Source of the DNA: Sepioteuthis lessoniana
Lineage: Eukaryota > Mollusca > Cephalopoda > Myopsida > Loliginidae
Direction: 5' to 3'
NCBI GenBank assembly: GCA_963585895.1
Contig: OY757912.1
Location: 80,418,154 to 80,482,153, forward strand
DNA: 64,000 nucleotides
Shown: piece by piece, positions 21,001 to 33,564 of the stretch
How positions within the stretch are numbered: the stretch's first letter is position 1
Layout of the letters: the number at the start of each line of letters is the position of its first letter
Program-made: the position numbers and the translations under genes
Notes under the pieces: generated by a model
The model's database searches: none
What the model saw: the letters and a program-made list of their open reading frames with translations, nothing else
What the model was told of the DNA's origin: nothing

Positions 21001-21114
21001 TCATCCTTTAACTCTTCTATTTTTCCAGCTTGAAACTTCTCGTAGAGTTTGGGAGTTAACTCCCTTAATGAATTGTAACTCTTCATTCGTAGTACGCTGA
21101 CGTGTGTCCGCCAT
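21001..21114 (-). CDS. Candidate divergent short ORF (37 codons), uncertain
   Basis: Reading leftward from the TM9SF2 promoter, ATGGCGGAC at 21114-21106 has a strong initiation context (aaaATGG). It opens a 37-codon frame beginning MADTRQRTTNEELQFIKGVN and ending at 21001. The ATGGCGG/CCGCCAT block is typical of YY1-type initiators at metazoan housekeeping gene starts, which makes a divergent transcript plausible. Another minus frame with its own ATG at 21185 overlaps it, reading ELTPKLYEKFQAGKIEELKDD, and could instead be a first exon with a donor near a TTTTAG/GTATAT site. I recognise neither protein. This could simply be the initiator element of TM9SF2. Confidence 0.25.
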   Translation of the reverse strand: MADTRQRTTNEELQFIKGVNSQTLREVSSWKNRRVKG

Positions 21115-21246
21115 TTTGATCGTGTAGTTGGACCAGCCCTCTTTTTTTTATTTTCTACTTTCTCAGCGGTGACTTTTGCTGTCATCGCTTCTTACCATTA
21201 TCTATCGTCCAATAATTGTCCCAAAAAAAGACACCGAACGCAGGAA
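21085..21246 (+). promoter_or_regulatory. TM9SF2 promoter and 5' UTR region
   Basis: TGACGTGT at 21098-21105 resembles an ATF/CRE or XBP1-type site. CCGCCATTTTGAT at 21108-21120 matches the YY1 consensus. A pyrimidine-rich tract follows (21138-21165), as in many housekeeping initiators. There is no ATG between 21120 and the chosen start, and no TATA box is placed convincingly. The positions are seen; their function is inferred. Confidence 0.45.
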
Positions 21247-21390
21247 ATGGTTAAAGTGTTGTTACGGCCCAGCTGGCCTTTGCTAGCTTTGTGCCTTGTC
21301 CTGATTCCTTCAACCACGCTGGGTTTCTACTTGCCCGGTTTGGCCCCGGTAACTTACTGCGAGGAGGGCAAAAACACGCAAAATTGCAAG
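21247..21390 (+). CDS. TM9SF2: TM9SF2 homologue, coding exon 1 (signal peptide, start of lumenal domain)
   Basis: This exon encodes residues 1-48. A basic N-terminus (MVKVLLRPSW) and a hydrophobic core (PLLALCLVLI) form a signal peptide, with probable cleavage after STTLG. FYLPGLAPVTYC follows, matching the FYLPGLAPVNFC of vertebrate TM9SF2 almost exactly. TM9SF4 has FYVPGVAPINF instead, so TM9SF2 is the better paralogue. The start is the first ATG in the frame and has G at -3 and +4. The exon ends ..QNCK with the donor AAG/GTAAAAG at 21391, phase 0. TM9SF2 is a nine-transmembrane Golgi and endosomal protein with a large lumenal N-terminal domain, implicated in Golgi sorting and glycosphingolipid synthesis. 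Those functions are known from other animals, not shown here. The 5' UTR extent is unknown. Confidence 0.93.
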
Positions 21391-24300
21391 GTAAAAGAAA
21401 CAAATATAAACATATTTTTCTTTTAAAATTCTATCATCTCTCTCGTTTTTCCACTTTGATGGTATTTTATCTAGCAGTATTTCATGTTTTGCTTCATCTT
21501 GAAATAAAAATTAAAACTAAAATTTGTCTTTATTGCAATATCTTTAGAAAGTGTAACCATTTCGGTGTTTGATATTGCATTGAATTATCTTGCTTCGAAT
21601 ATTAGTACCTGTACTTTTTCCTAATCAGTTTTATGCTGGGAAAACTTTATACGTTAAAAAATAAATAAATAAATAAATAGATAAATAAAAGGAAAAAAAA
21701 CGCTTTAAAAGTGTTATCTAAACTTTTAAAAAATGTTTAAAGTCTAAAATTTATTGAACTATCTAAAATTCACTTCAATTTTTTTTCATATACTTTTATT
21801 TCGCTTATTTAATTATTTCTCTAAATCTTGACATTAGTTTTTGATGCGAAATATGTAGATCGGAAACAATTTTTATTTTTATTTAAAAATTAATTTCAAC
21901 TTCAAGTACAGTTAGTCACATGACAATCGTATAACGATGCTTGTGTCGTGTCAAAAATAAAGATATTTTTAGTTTAATGAAAATATCCTGTTATTGTATT
22001 TATTTCGTACGAAGACTTTAAGAAAATCTTAATTTATGTTTACAAAACAAAGGACTACGAATGATAAGTGTTTAATCTATCACTTTTCCAATTTTTGTTT
22101 TTCAAATTTATTTTAAAATTATGCACGGTAATTTTATTTTCAATATAATTTGGCTTTTGAGTTAAAATAATAAGGGAAAAACTAATTGATTTACTCAGCA
22201 TTACCTACAACACAAGGCCAGATCCAGGTAAGAAGAGTGTTATGACAATCTCCTAAGTGGAAAAGATCTGCTTAAAAAATTTCAACATTGACATACTACT
22301 GACTTTATTTTATTTTTTTTTTTTACCTGGGCGACTCTATCGACTTTTTCCTTCGATGAGAAACATATAAACTACGACCAGAATATTATTTCTATCAATT
22401 TTCATTTTACGTTGCATTTTTTTGTAAAGAGATGTTATAGCTGATTATTAAAAAAATGTTTATTTTGATACATGTAGTTTATTATTTTGGTTGTAACTAT
22501 CTTAGGAGTTAATGAAATTGTAATGCTTTAACATTATTTCTCTGCAAAATATAAAAAGTTTAGGGGCCAGAAAATTTGGGTCAATCTATAGTTGTTGCTA
22601 ACACAAAAATTTAATTACAACTACAGTGGTGGGAGTAATTGATGTCTAATACGAGGATAAGATTGGTCAGTTGTGTAAACAAACTATCCATAATAAAACA
22701 TTGTTTTAAAATTCAGTTAAGCTTTACGGTATGAAATTATTTGCCTACTTTAGAATTGTTTTTAAAACAACCTACTCGTCATATACACTAGTTTGTTAAT
22801 GTTTATTTACAAGAGATTCGTTGCATTTTTCCTAATTAAAAAATCAAATCCCTGGGGAAAAAAAGGATAATTTTCCTAGATATAAGATAGTTTTAAACAT
22901 AAACCTTTACAAATGTTATTCTTGATTTTTAGAAAATAGTTGTGAAAATGTTCAAAAATAAAATAGAAAACTTGTCCTTTACATTGAGAATTAGATTTAC
23001 CCTTAATTTTGTTTATTGTATAAATTGATTAAATAATCTTTATCGTCATGACGTTGTGCTGGTAAGGTTATTTTTATGCGATGTCAAGGTGTACCTTTCT
23101 CTTATTACAAAAACAAAAATATCACTTAAATTTTTAAAGTGCCTTCCCCTTTTTCATGTTCTTTTCATTATTTTCATGAATAATGGAGTAATCGGAATTT
23201 AAAAAAATGTCCAGTACTTTGCAAATCAGCCATGCGGAACAAAAAATCGAATATTTTCTCACGGAACCAAGCCTTTGCACAAAAATACCTGCTGAAATAC
23301 TACTACTTATAACTATCCCGTATACACTTGTTAGTTTGTTCATTTATTTAAAAAAGTGTAATAACTTGTCAGGTTTTAATAAGGCCCCATTCATACGGCC
23401 TTATATCATATCTAAGAAAAAAGCTTAATAAATTACTAAAAGCAAGTAAATGCCATCTATAATCTTTGAGGACAGTCACTCCTTTTTATCCCCTCTCTCT
23501 AACCTAAATTGACGTGGCATGTGGTGACAAACTAAAAAGTACATTTGAAGTTGCACCTTGTTGATTGCCTTCTGAAAGTTAAAACGTCATTTATGTCTTT
23601 TTCCTCGTCTTTGTCAGAGATAATTTTTTCTTCTGATTGTATGCTTCTCTCTAGTTTGTTATATTAAATATTTACTTAAAGATAAAAAAAAAAAAATTCT
23701 AAATCTTTATCGATGGATTCGAATTTTAAGCTTTTTTCTTGGAGTTATAAATGTATTTGTATACGTTAAATGTTTCAAATTTGCTTTAAATTTGTTATAT
23801 CCAACCAGAAATTTTATTTTTGAATATATTATTTTCCTATCTTTTTCACTTCATTTTATTTTCTTTTAACATTTCAAGTTCAACACACATGCGATCAAAT
23901 GAAGGTCTATTTTCTTGATAGATCGACCTATTATTACTGAATTTATAGCTTTCAAATTCTTAAAAATAGTTTTAGGCATGTTAAGTCTATGCGTATGTTA
24001 TTTTTATTTCCCAGTTAACTTAAATTTACTTTTTTTTGTTTTGAGTTTATGAAATTGGAATTTTAACCGTTTGTTGACATACGTTTATATGCTTTTGTTT
24101 TTAAATGGGATTAAATAATCAGTTTTAAAAATATGGGCATTAGTTTATTCGAGAATCCCATATGATTTTTTTTAATTAAAGAATATTGTATACAATGTAG
24201 TTTTGTCATACAGGCTTTTCGATTATCTCCCCTTAGTCGAAAGTTACTCACCAATAGTTTGCTTAAAAAATATCAAATTAAAAAAAAAAAAAAAAATTCA

Positions 24301-25530
24301 GTCTCTCTAAGCAAGGCTAGTTGCCCACTATAGACAAAAAGTTACAAAATGACAAAGGGTAAGTATGTAACAAATATATTGCCAAAGGACAACAAGGCAG
24401 AAATCCAAACTAAGAGAGGTAAAGACATACATTAACTGACGTTTTCTGGAAGGAAAATATTCAAGTGGAAGTTTAGTTCAGAGTGCAGATGTTCTGTGAA
24501 AGATGCTGTTGGAATGGAACATACATATGGTCTTGTGAAGATTCAGAAAGAATGGATGTCAATTACTCGACAGCAAAATGAGTTCTTACTGGAAACTCTT
24601 ATTGAGGAAATAAATGAATTACAGATCTTAATTTCAGCATTGTGTGAATGTTTGTCTATCTGTCTCTCTCTCCATATTTATATAACTGTATATTTATTGA
24701 GTTGCACAAATTGACTGGCTATCTTCTGATTTATTTAATAATTTATAGCAGAATAAAAGTAACAAAATCTATTTTCTTTCTATGTCAAACAAGAACTATT
24801 TGTTACTTTATTTTTTTAACAGAAACTATAGGCCTATTTTCAATTTAAAAGAAATGAAAAATTTTTCTTTGCTGTATTTTTCCTTCTTGTCTTGGAATAA
24901 CATAAAACGAAGAATTAATCCATAAAATTGATTTTAAAAAGGCTTAAATTGATACTTTAATCACCTTTTTTCATTAAAAGTATGCGATGACTAAACTGAA
25001 TTTGTTTTTATTCTTACAAATTCTCCTTGAAATGGAAATTGGGTTAATTTAATTGGGATAAAAAATAATCAAATTAAATTCTAAGGTTTAAATTTTCATA
25101 TTCTAAAGAGAAGAAAATTAATGAATTATTCCACAAAAAAAAATTTGAGCTGAAGTCTGGCCATGGCTGAAATAAATAAAGCTGTAAAATAACATTTTTA
25201 AGAAAAAATTATTGCTTGAGTAAATTATACAGTGAAGCAGTAAAAAGATACTTCAGGAAAACTATACAAGAGTGGTTATTCAAAATTATTTCTTAAGCTG
25301 TCTGACATTGATGTTGAATGTAGAACACTTGTATAATAAAACAAAAATTTCAGTACTCTTCTACTGTTGAGATGAATCTTGTTAAGCTTAAGATTTTATA
25401 TTAATTGAACAGGTTTATTTAATAAACTTTCATGAAGTTCCATATAGAAATGTAATGAGTTTTAAAACATTAATGAATTTAAAATAAGAATTAAACTTTT
25501 TTGGTTGATATATTTTTCCACAACCAAAAA
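21391..25530 (+). other. TM9SF2 intron 1, first part
   Basis: AT-rich, mostly unique sequence. I see no repeat-A or SINE copy in these 4 kb, in contrast to the rest of the intron, so this is a relatively repeat-poor zone. An island of more mixed composition at about 24310-24640 has an open 72-codon frame without any family match. Poly-A/T tracts occur at 22311-22325 and 24279-24297. Confidence 0.6.
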
Positions 25531-25534
25531 GTGT

Positions 25535-25795
25535 CTATGTATTTACCCAACATCTCCATCATAGGCAGGATGTGACATAAGGTCAATTTCCAAGTTTTTC
25601 TTATCTTGGACTGGTTGCCTAACCAAGACTAAAGAACCCAATCTGCCCTACTATTCACTCATATCTTTGAGAAAGAGAACAGATGGATTTATGCCTTTCT
25701 CAAGAGCATTAGTATAAAGTGAAATGCAGTCTCATCCAGAATTTGAACTCTGGTCACCAATTCCTTTTCAAAATGATATCACAAATATATTTTAT
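25535..25795 (-). repeat. SINE family 2, copy 1
   Basis: On the minus strand there is a tRNA-like head with the B-box region 'gagttcaaattctgg'. A body 'gctcttgagaaaggcataaatccatctgttctc' follows, then a tail 'cttatgtcacatcctgcctatgatggagatgttgggtaaatacata'. Five further copies lie at 36070, 37405, 48420, 59870 and 62105. Confidence 0.65.
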
Positions 25796-26059
25796 TGCAG
25801 TTTTGTTGTGCAATTTCACTGAATTATATTTTGTTGAGGATTATTTTTTGTAAGACATGTAGCATTTTTGTTCTGAGATTTTTTTTTGTTTTGTTTTCAT
25901 AAAACTAAATTTTCCGATGCAAATCCTTATGATACAGCATTTCACAAAATGATAACTTTTCAAACCCAAATATCTCTGGCTCTATTAGGTGTTTAAAAGA
26001 AAAAAAAAAAAATCTGTTTCTTTTAAGTAATTGCATAAAAGTTGAGACAAATTTAACTT

Positions 26060-26310
26060 CAGTACCACTCTGATCCAGAGTGGTAATACCTGGCAGGGTC
26101 CTATCTATGGGTTAAATAGAACTATTGAATCCTTTATTAGGTTCAAATAGAACTATTAGTGTTAGCAATACTTGAAACCATTTAACTGTATGCAAACAAA
26201 TGAGCATTTAAAAATGTTATCTACAAACCATTCACGCACATACATGCAAAGACTTGGCATTTAATAACCCACAAGGGTTGATATACCATAAAACACCATC
26301 ACAACCACTT
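26060..26310 (+). repeat. Interspersed repeat A, 3' half
   Basis: Starts at 'gtaccactctgatccagagtggtaatacctgg' and runs to the tail 'acttggcatttaataacccacaagggttgatataccataaaac'. The 5' half of the family is absent. Confidence 0.65.
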
Positions 26311-29080
26311 CAGTACAAATTCCAAGCAAATTTTCATCATTTACTACTTTTTTGTTAAATAAATGTCTCTGGATGTGTATACACTCAATGTACTGCTAAT
26401 TCAAAATTTGCCTTTTAAAAAAAATTTCATGAATGAAAAAATTGTTTAAATGATACTTTCCATTACCACTCAGATTTTGAAAAAAATTATTTGGATATAT
26501 CCCAGATGAGTGGCTAGTATGAGAAAATATTTTTATATTTTATCTGATGCGCATCATAAAGAAATCTAGAGTTTAATTTGTTAATTTAAAGTAAATTAAT
26601 GTACACTTTCATTTTTAAATACAAAAAGTAACTTAACTTTTAAAAAAAATCCATACCTCTATTAAACTTATTTAATTTTTTTATGCACTTAATTAACTCC
26701 CTTTAACTCATAAGAAAAATAAACAAGAAGAATAACATTTTTGACTTGTGCTGGTCTATATTAGGGTTATGAAGTGATAAACAAAAATCAGATTTTTGTA
26801 GTAATGCATCTTAAATGTTTGTTCTACTTTTCATATCGGTGCCTAGAGAAAGGGGTTATATTTAGACAAAGGAGTTTAATTTATATGAAATACATAAATA
26901 TGTAATAATTTGAACATACTTTATGAAATATGTCTTATTTGAAAAAGCAAAAATATGACAACATTGTTAAACTTTGATGACTTGGATTAATAGAGAACTG
27001 TGGTTTGTGTGGTTTGACGTAGAATTTCTCTCTTTGCTATTGAGTTTTTATTTTTTTTAAATATCTGGAATTCTGGTAACCGGATAATGATAATAATCCA
27101 GTGAAATTTGGATATTTATTTTTTCATTTGCAGAATATTAAATTTTTTTATCTTCAAAATATGATATCAAATTTCAGTGTGATGTACTAGAATTCACATA
27201 TTTTGGATAAAGACAAAAAATATTTTTAGAAAAGCGTCTAAGATATTTTTTTGATCTATTGCTTTTAAAAACTAGGTAAATGTTGGTACATAATTATGTG
27301 AATAAGGCACATTAATCTCTCTTTCAACTAATTTTCTGTCCCAGGTGAATAAGTTTTTAAAGAAAATGTTTCTTAAAAAATGATATATTTTGAAGATAAG
27401 TAAAATTTTTTTTTTTTTTTTCAATTCAGATTTTTTTTCTTTCTGGTATTTTTTAATTGGACTTCAGAGCAATTTGTGATTTAAAAAAAATTCAAATTTC
27501 TTAAAATTAATTAGTTTTGACATTTCAGTAAGTTGTGGAACTTTATTGCACTTAAATTTAATTTTAAAAGTTTTTTTTTTTTTTAAATTGTTTCTTGAAG
27601 AATTGACACAGTTATTTTTAAAAACATAATTCTATTATAAAAATTTTGTATAGTGCTTTTTTTTTTTTTTTTTTTTTAATAACTTCATCAATTTAAGTTG
27701 TTTTGAATTTTAAATGATGAAAATTTTATGAACCAAAATTGCTTAGAGAATAAGCAGCAGAGTAATTAACTATATAATAAATATATGCATAAATAATACC
27801 ATGTTGTTTTTTTAATGGTTACTATGATAGTAATTAATGATTAATTTACTTTTTAAAATATTAACTGACTGAATTTTTACTTCAGTGTATTGATGTATTT
27901 AGTTTCATGAAAGATTAGGGAAAGATTCATTGTGCTAAAAATTTCTGATGATACTACTCTTCAGTTAGTTTCTTAACCATTCTAACATTGTTCATTACCC
28001 CTAAACAAAAATGATCACTTAAAGAAGGAATCATATGATGTGGACAGAGCTCTTAGTTGTATTTTAAAAAATTTAGATTGAACATATTTTAATTGTAATT
28101 AGGTACATAAAAACAACTGTCAAACAATGTATATTTTCCCCTATCTGCTATCATTATCATCAGACTTTGAATATTTCATTTTCTATGGGATTTAGAACTT
28201 TCACTTGTATTTGACATTTTTTAAATTGGGGCAAATGATTTGATAGAATTTTTAAAATTATATTTTCTATTAGATAAACATAGATGGTGGTAAAAAAACA
28301 AAAACAAAAAAACTTCAAAATTGTGTTAGAAATAATTTTTTATTCAACAAAAAAAAATAGCAATTTTGACCTACATGAATTTTAAATTAATTTTTAATGT
28401 CAGTTTTAATTTTCAAAATTATATCCTAACTGTAATCCTGCACTTGCTCTCAAATTATTTAGTAAATTTTCTTCCTTGGAAATGGAAGTTTGAATAGATA
28501 TTTATTTTAAAAAATCTGTAGATTAATGGTAATGATGTAGCCAACTATTTTTTTAATGAATTAATAGATTACATTATTTATTTGAAATTATGCAAATTTA
28601 AACTTCAAAATTAATTTTGTTTTAAGCTTGAATTTTAAAAAACTTGTCAGAAATAATTCACTCATCAATAAAATAAATCAACTGTAATTTAAAGTTTCGT
28701 TCTTGTATATATCCTTCAAAAATTAAAAATATTGTATACTCATCACTATATGAGAAAGAAATACTCCAGAGGTTTTATTTTAATCTGTACATGAAGCAAT
28801 CTGAGAGAATTTTGATGGCTGGTTCTAGGAAGATAAATTCTTCTAACAAAACAACTCTTTCAAATTTGGTTTTTGTAATCTACCATATTCGATTTGCAAT
28901 CTTCATTGCAATAAAAAAAAATGTTTAGAAATGTTTCATGTGAATTTGTACTAAATCATGTTTCCATTTGTTCTGGATAAAATATAAAAGTCATCTGATA
29001 TTCTTTTTCTTTCCATAAAAATGGAATAAAATAAGTATATACAAAATTTTTATTTTAGTTTTAAAACTAAGATGGAGCAA
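26311..29080. other. Intron 1, AT-rich stretch with poly-T tracts
   Basis: About 2.8 kb without a recognisable repeat from the families in this window. T-runs of 14 or more occur at about 27406-27421 and 27658-27678. Nothing else is supported. Confidence 0.55.
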
Positions 29081-29084
29081 GTCC

Positions 29085-29295
29085 CTGTGGCATAATAGCT
29101 AATGTGCTGGACTGTGACATTGTAGTAACTCCTGTCGCACTATTACATTCACTTTTAGATTAATACCTTTGGGAAAGATATGAACCCACTTATCCTTCCC
29201 GGCTATGGGTTAAATAGTATCACTATTGTCCTTCTACAAGGATGGCTCTGGCATTAAATTACTCATGAAGGTTGATATGCCATTAAACAAAGAAC
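29085..29295 (+). repeat. SINE family 1, near full-length, plus strand
   Basis: Head 'cctgtggcataatagctaatgtgctggact' (A-box region), a decayed B box, the body 'cctttgggaaagatatgaaccc...ggctatgggttaaatagtatcac...cttctacaaggatggc', and the tail 'actcatgaaggttgatatgccattaaac'. It matches the minus-strand copy at 15985-16205. Confidence 0.65.
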
Positions 29296-30414
29296 CTGAA
29301 ACCAAAGACTAAGATATAATGAAAAAGTATTTTGCATTAAAGTTTTTTAATACCTTTTAATTTACACTTAGAGAAAGTCACTTCAAGTGATCATTTCTTA
29401 TTTGTAGGTATTTATATTTAAAAGCATTATACACTTTATTTAGTTTCTTGGTGAATGGAATCTGGAAACAAAGGAATTTTTTTTCCCCCTAAACTTTGTA
29501 CAACAAATTAAAGTTTCCTTTAATTTTTACTTATTTAGGATTATTTTTAAAAATGATTTAAATTCAATATTTATCATGATTTTATTAGGTTAAGGTAAAT
29601 GTTTACAGTACTTTTTTTTTTTTTTTTTGTTTACAAAATTTCTGATTCATATGATAGATTTTGTAAAATTTATAGCATCATTATTCTGACATCAAAGTAT
29701 TTTCTCTGGCTTTCTATAACCTTATACTACCTTTCCAATCGGTTGTAAATTATATCATAAAGGAAAGATTCTGGTTTTGATTCTCTAAATTCTTCAAGGA
29801 ATATTTTGATATTATTTGAACTGCTTAGAGATTTGTATGGATTAGTTAGGATAGTGCATCACTTGTGGAAGAACTATATCTGTTCCATAATTGATTGCAG
29901 TATCACATTTACATAAAAATAGGCATGGTTATTCAGTAAAATCATTAATAAATTTCTTTCTTCTTAACCAAGAAAAATAAAAAAAAATTTTTATTTTCCA
30001 GTGTCATTCAAATGACTCATTTGCTCACTATTAGCCATGTCCAGGCTCTAACAATTTCTGATAAAGAATCAGTTTTGAAGTTGGCCATTGCCCTCACTGA
30101 GAAAAACTTTTTCTGTAGATACCATTAAGTTCAGCGGGAAAACTGTCATTGATTTAGTCACTATGTTTTTGAATTTTAGTTTCTCTTAATCCACTTTTCA
30201 TTGTCAGTTTCTATTTTGTTTACAAATAACTTTTTTCCTCTGTTGAGCAAAAAGAGAAAGACAAGTTTTAAATGTTGGTTTATGTTTATTATAAGTTTAT
30301 GTGGAAATGTTTTTGTTTTTATATGAAATAACAAAAATCTGAAATACGAAATTCAAATTCGTTTGCAGACCTATTCATTTTAAAATATTTCCTTTCCTCT
30401 CATTGGACCACCAC

Positions 30415-30462
<48 letters not shown>

Positions 30463-31550
30463 CTTCTGTGTCTGTACAGGTTCTACATGAAATTGTCACC
30501 TTAGCAACCACCACTCCCTGTTGTTTCAAACAAGTTTGAATAACCTGCTATATAATTTGATGACTTGTTTTTCTTAATAAGATTAGCTAATTTCCATATT
30601 TTAAAGATTATATATATATAATGGGTTATTACAAAATAAAATTGAAAATAACTATTATTCGTTTTTGCTTTATTTTCTTTTCTTAATAACCTGCTTTTTT
30701 TTTTGTGATTATTTTATTGATAGCTTATATATTGACCTATGAAAGTGAATGAGTTATTTTACAAATTGAATTTTTCCATTCAAGTTTTTTGATTTTGCAA
30801 GGTTATATTTAATTCATTTTTGTTAGGTTTTTATTAATTCTCCAAATTTTGAAATGACAATTTGACCCAGGATGTTGTTATAGATTGCAACTATTATTAT
30901 TATGGATGTATTCCATCGAATTTTCACAGGTACAAATTTTTGTAAAGAAAATACTAAGAGTTGACTGATTGTGCAAACAATAAAGAATTAAGTGAACATC
31001 AGAAACTTTTCTTAACATTATACAAAAAGTGATGCTGGGAACTTTTGCATCAATTCAATAATTTTTCGTTTGTAGCTGGGTGGAAGATTAGTTGAAACAA
31101 AAACATGAAAAAAAAGATGTAAATTTACTTTTCAAAGAAAGAAAAATTTTTTTTAAAAGCACTATAATTTAATTTTAAATAATACTGCAAGTTGAGTTCT
31201 TTATATAATTGTATAGCATAAACTCTGGCCGTTTTTGTTTTTTTTTAATAGATTTATCAAGATGACAGTTTTTTTTTATAATTTAAAAAAAAAAAATTTT
31301 ATCACAAAAGATATTCTTAATGTGCTTCCCCCCCATCTTCCATGTCCATACTTATCTATTGGGTTGGCCAATAAGTTTCTACTTTTCTTATTAAAAATGA
31401 CATTAGGAACATTTTAGTTTTAATTTTGTGTGCGTGCGTGCGTGTGTGCGTGTGTGTTAATCAAACCCTCAAATTCACTGCAAATTTTTCACAAAGCAAA
31501 ACAAATTTTTACATTTTATAAGGGAGTTCACTTTCAAATTTTAACAAAGT
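29296..31550. other. Intron 1, AT-rich with microsatellites
   Basis: (TA)n at 30423-30461 and a GTGC/GT run at 31427-31458. The words 'attgggttggccaataagtt' at 31358-31377 resemble a mariner terminal repeat, but no partner end is seen. No gene. Confidence 0.5.
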
Positions 31551-31551
31551 A

Positions 31552-31985
31552 GCCCATTTGGCTGGGGCTGTAGAATACACCAACTGCTTCTCTGCAGAGT
31601 GGTAAGACTTCCTCTATGCATGTCTTGATTATGACATTAAACAATCTGATGGTGAGGCTCTAGTAATGCTGGGGCTTTGTGGAATACAGAGTATCCCTTC
31701 ATTGCCATCACTCTCAGGTACATTCTGGCCCAGAGAAGTAGCACCTGATAGGGTTCTATCTATGGGTCAAATAGAACTGTTTAACATTTAAACTGTGTGG
31801 AAACAAATGACTTATGCTAAACTGAATTGTTAGAAATAGAACTGTTTGATCATTTAAGTGTTTATCTACAAAATAAGTTTTACCAATCATATTTAGTATA
31901 TATGCAAAAACTGGATTTGGCATTAAATGACCAACAGTGGTTGATATGCCATAAAACTAAACCAAGCCAAAACTCACCAAACAAA
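31552..31985 (+). repeat. Interspersed repeat A, near full-length
   Basis: Complete order from 'ggctggggctgtagaatacaccaactgcttctctgcag' through 'aacaatctgatggtgaggctc' and 'tggcccagagaagtagcacctg' to the tail 'ggatttggcattaaatgaccaacagtggttgatatgccataaaac'. Confidence 0.75.
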
Positions 31986-32304
31986 TAACAAAGACAGGTC
32001 TAATTATTTTAATTTTTTTTTTTTTTACTTGGGAGTGGGTGGGGGATATCTTTTTTAAATACTTGTTTTGAAAATGGGTGATTATTATTCTACATTGAAT
32101 TAGAATGTAGAAGTGAACTCCACTTATAAAATGGAAATTTTTTTTGAGGGTTTAATTAGTTCAGATCACAAAAAAAATTTTTTTTTTTCCTAGTAAATTT
32201 GATAGAGGGTGCATTTGTAGAATAATATCTTGTTTCGTGTGGAGAAGCCCAAATCAAAATGTTATCAGGTATTTTGACTACAATCTTTACTTACTTTTTT
32301 GTGT

Positions 32305-32760
32305 TCTAGGTATGACACTAAGTTGCATTTGATGGTGAGGCTCCAATTCTGAAGCTCTGGAGAGTGTGGAGTACCCTTTCTTTGCCATTATTCCCTGGTT
32401 CATTCTGACCTGGAATGTTAGTATCTGTTAGGGGCCCATCTATAGATCTGTTTAAAAATATTTTGTATTCAACAGGAATACATGAAACCATATAATTGTG
32501 TGCAAACAAATTATAATTATTGAATAGAATTATTGTTTGGTAGGATTAGTTGAAACCATTTAACTATATGCAAATTATTTGTATTAAGAATAGTTACTGG
32601 AAGCTATAATTATTTACTAAGGAGTAATATTAGTTACTTGAAACCATATTTGTGTAAATTACTAAATAGGAAACTTACATGAAAAGTATTAGTTACTTAA
32701 AAAACCATGTAATTGTTTAAGTTATTAGTATTAGATTGTGCTAACTATTGATTATAGACC
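32305..32760 (+). repeat. Interspersed repeat A, variant with repeated middle
   Basis: The centre is recognisable ('gtatgacactaagttgcatttgatggtgaggctcc', 'gacctggaatgttagtatctgttag'). The region after it repeats 'gaaaccat.taa.tgtgtgcaa' and 'attagt.ttacttgaaaccat' several times before losing similarity. Confidence 0.55.
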
Positions 32761-33129
32761 AAGTACAATTTAAAAAAAAAAAAAAAAAAAAAACTGCAAT
32801 GAACTTTGAAAGTATAGTTAACATTTTATATAAAAAATAAGTGAATAAATGAAATGCTCACAATGGATTTAGTGGTAACATTTTGTTCTTTATTCTCAGA
32901 AGAACTTCTTGTGTTGATATGCCATTAAACAAATTAACTTATCTCTTTATACTATTTGCTTTCTTGTTTTTGATACAGTTTTTACAGCTTAATTACATTT
33001 AGAAATCATTTTTTTGTGTTGATAGTTAACTTTTCCTCTCAATTTTTTAAAGGACTATTTGCAAACATTTATATGAAGGTCATTCAATAAATGAGGGAAA
33101 GCTTTTTGATTGACGAAGGACCTGTTATA
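32761..33129. other. Spacer with a long poly-A tract
   Basis: A-run at 32771-32793. 'aaggtcattcaataaatgaggg' at 33076-33097 looks like a lone mariner-type end. Nothing else is recognised. Confidence 0.4.
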
Positions 33130-33560
33130 TAAGGTTGCCCAATTGGTTGGGGCTGTAGAATACACCAACTGCTTCTCTGCAGAGGGGTAAGACCCACTCC
33201 CCAACAAGTGTCCTGGATATGACACTAAACAATCTGATGGTGAAATTCCAGTAATGCTGCAGCTTTGGGGAATGCTGAGCACCCCTTCATTGCCATTGCT
33301 CCCAGGTCCACTCTGGTCCAGAGTGGTAGCACCTGATGGGGTCCTATCTATAGGTCAAATAGAACTAAATTGTGTACATGCTAAACTTAGAACTTTGAAT
33401 TAGAACTGTTTGACTAAACTGAATAGCTTGCAATAGAAATATTTTTGACAATTAAACTGTGTACTTATGCTAAACTGAATTGTTTGAAATAGAACTGTTT
33501 ATATGTATAAAAATGGATTTGGCATTAAATAACCTACAAAGGTTCATAAAAACCAACCAA
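33130..33560 (+). repeat. Interspersed repeat A, near full-length
   Basis: Begins 'ggttggggctgtagaatacaccaactgcttctctgcagaggggtaagac' and ends 'atggatttggcattaaataacctacaaaggttcataaaaacc'. The mariner-like element at 33565 abuts its 3' end. Confidence 0.7.
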
Positions 33561-33564
33561 CATA

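Noticed and set aside
21169-21246. Upstream extension of the TM9SF2 frame
   Set aside because: The frame is open from 21169 but its first codon is GTG. The first ATG, at 21247, gives a proper signal peptide and good context.
24310-24714. A host exon at the mixed-composition island in intron 1
   Set aside because: The 72-codon frame has no family match and no convincing splice sites.
31358-31377. A mariner end
   Set aside because: 'attgggttggccaataagtt' is suggestive, but no second end or transposase piece follows.
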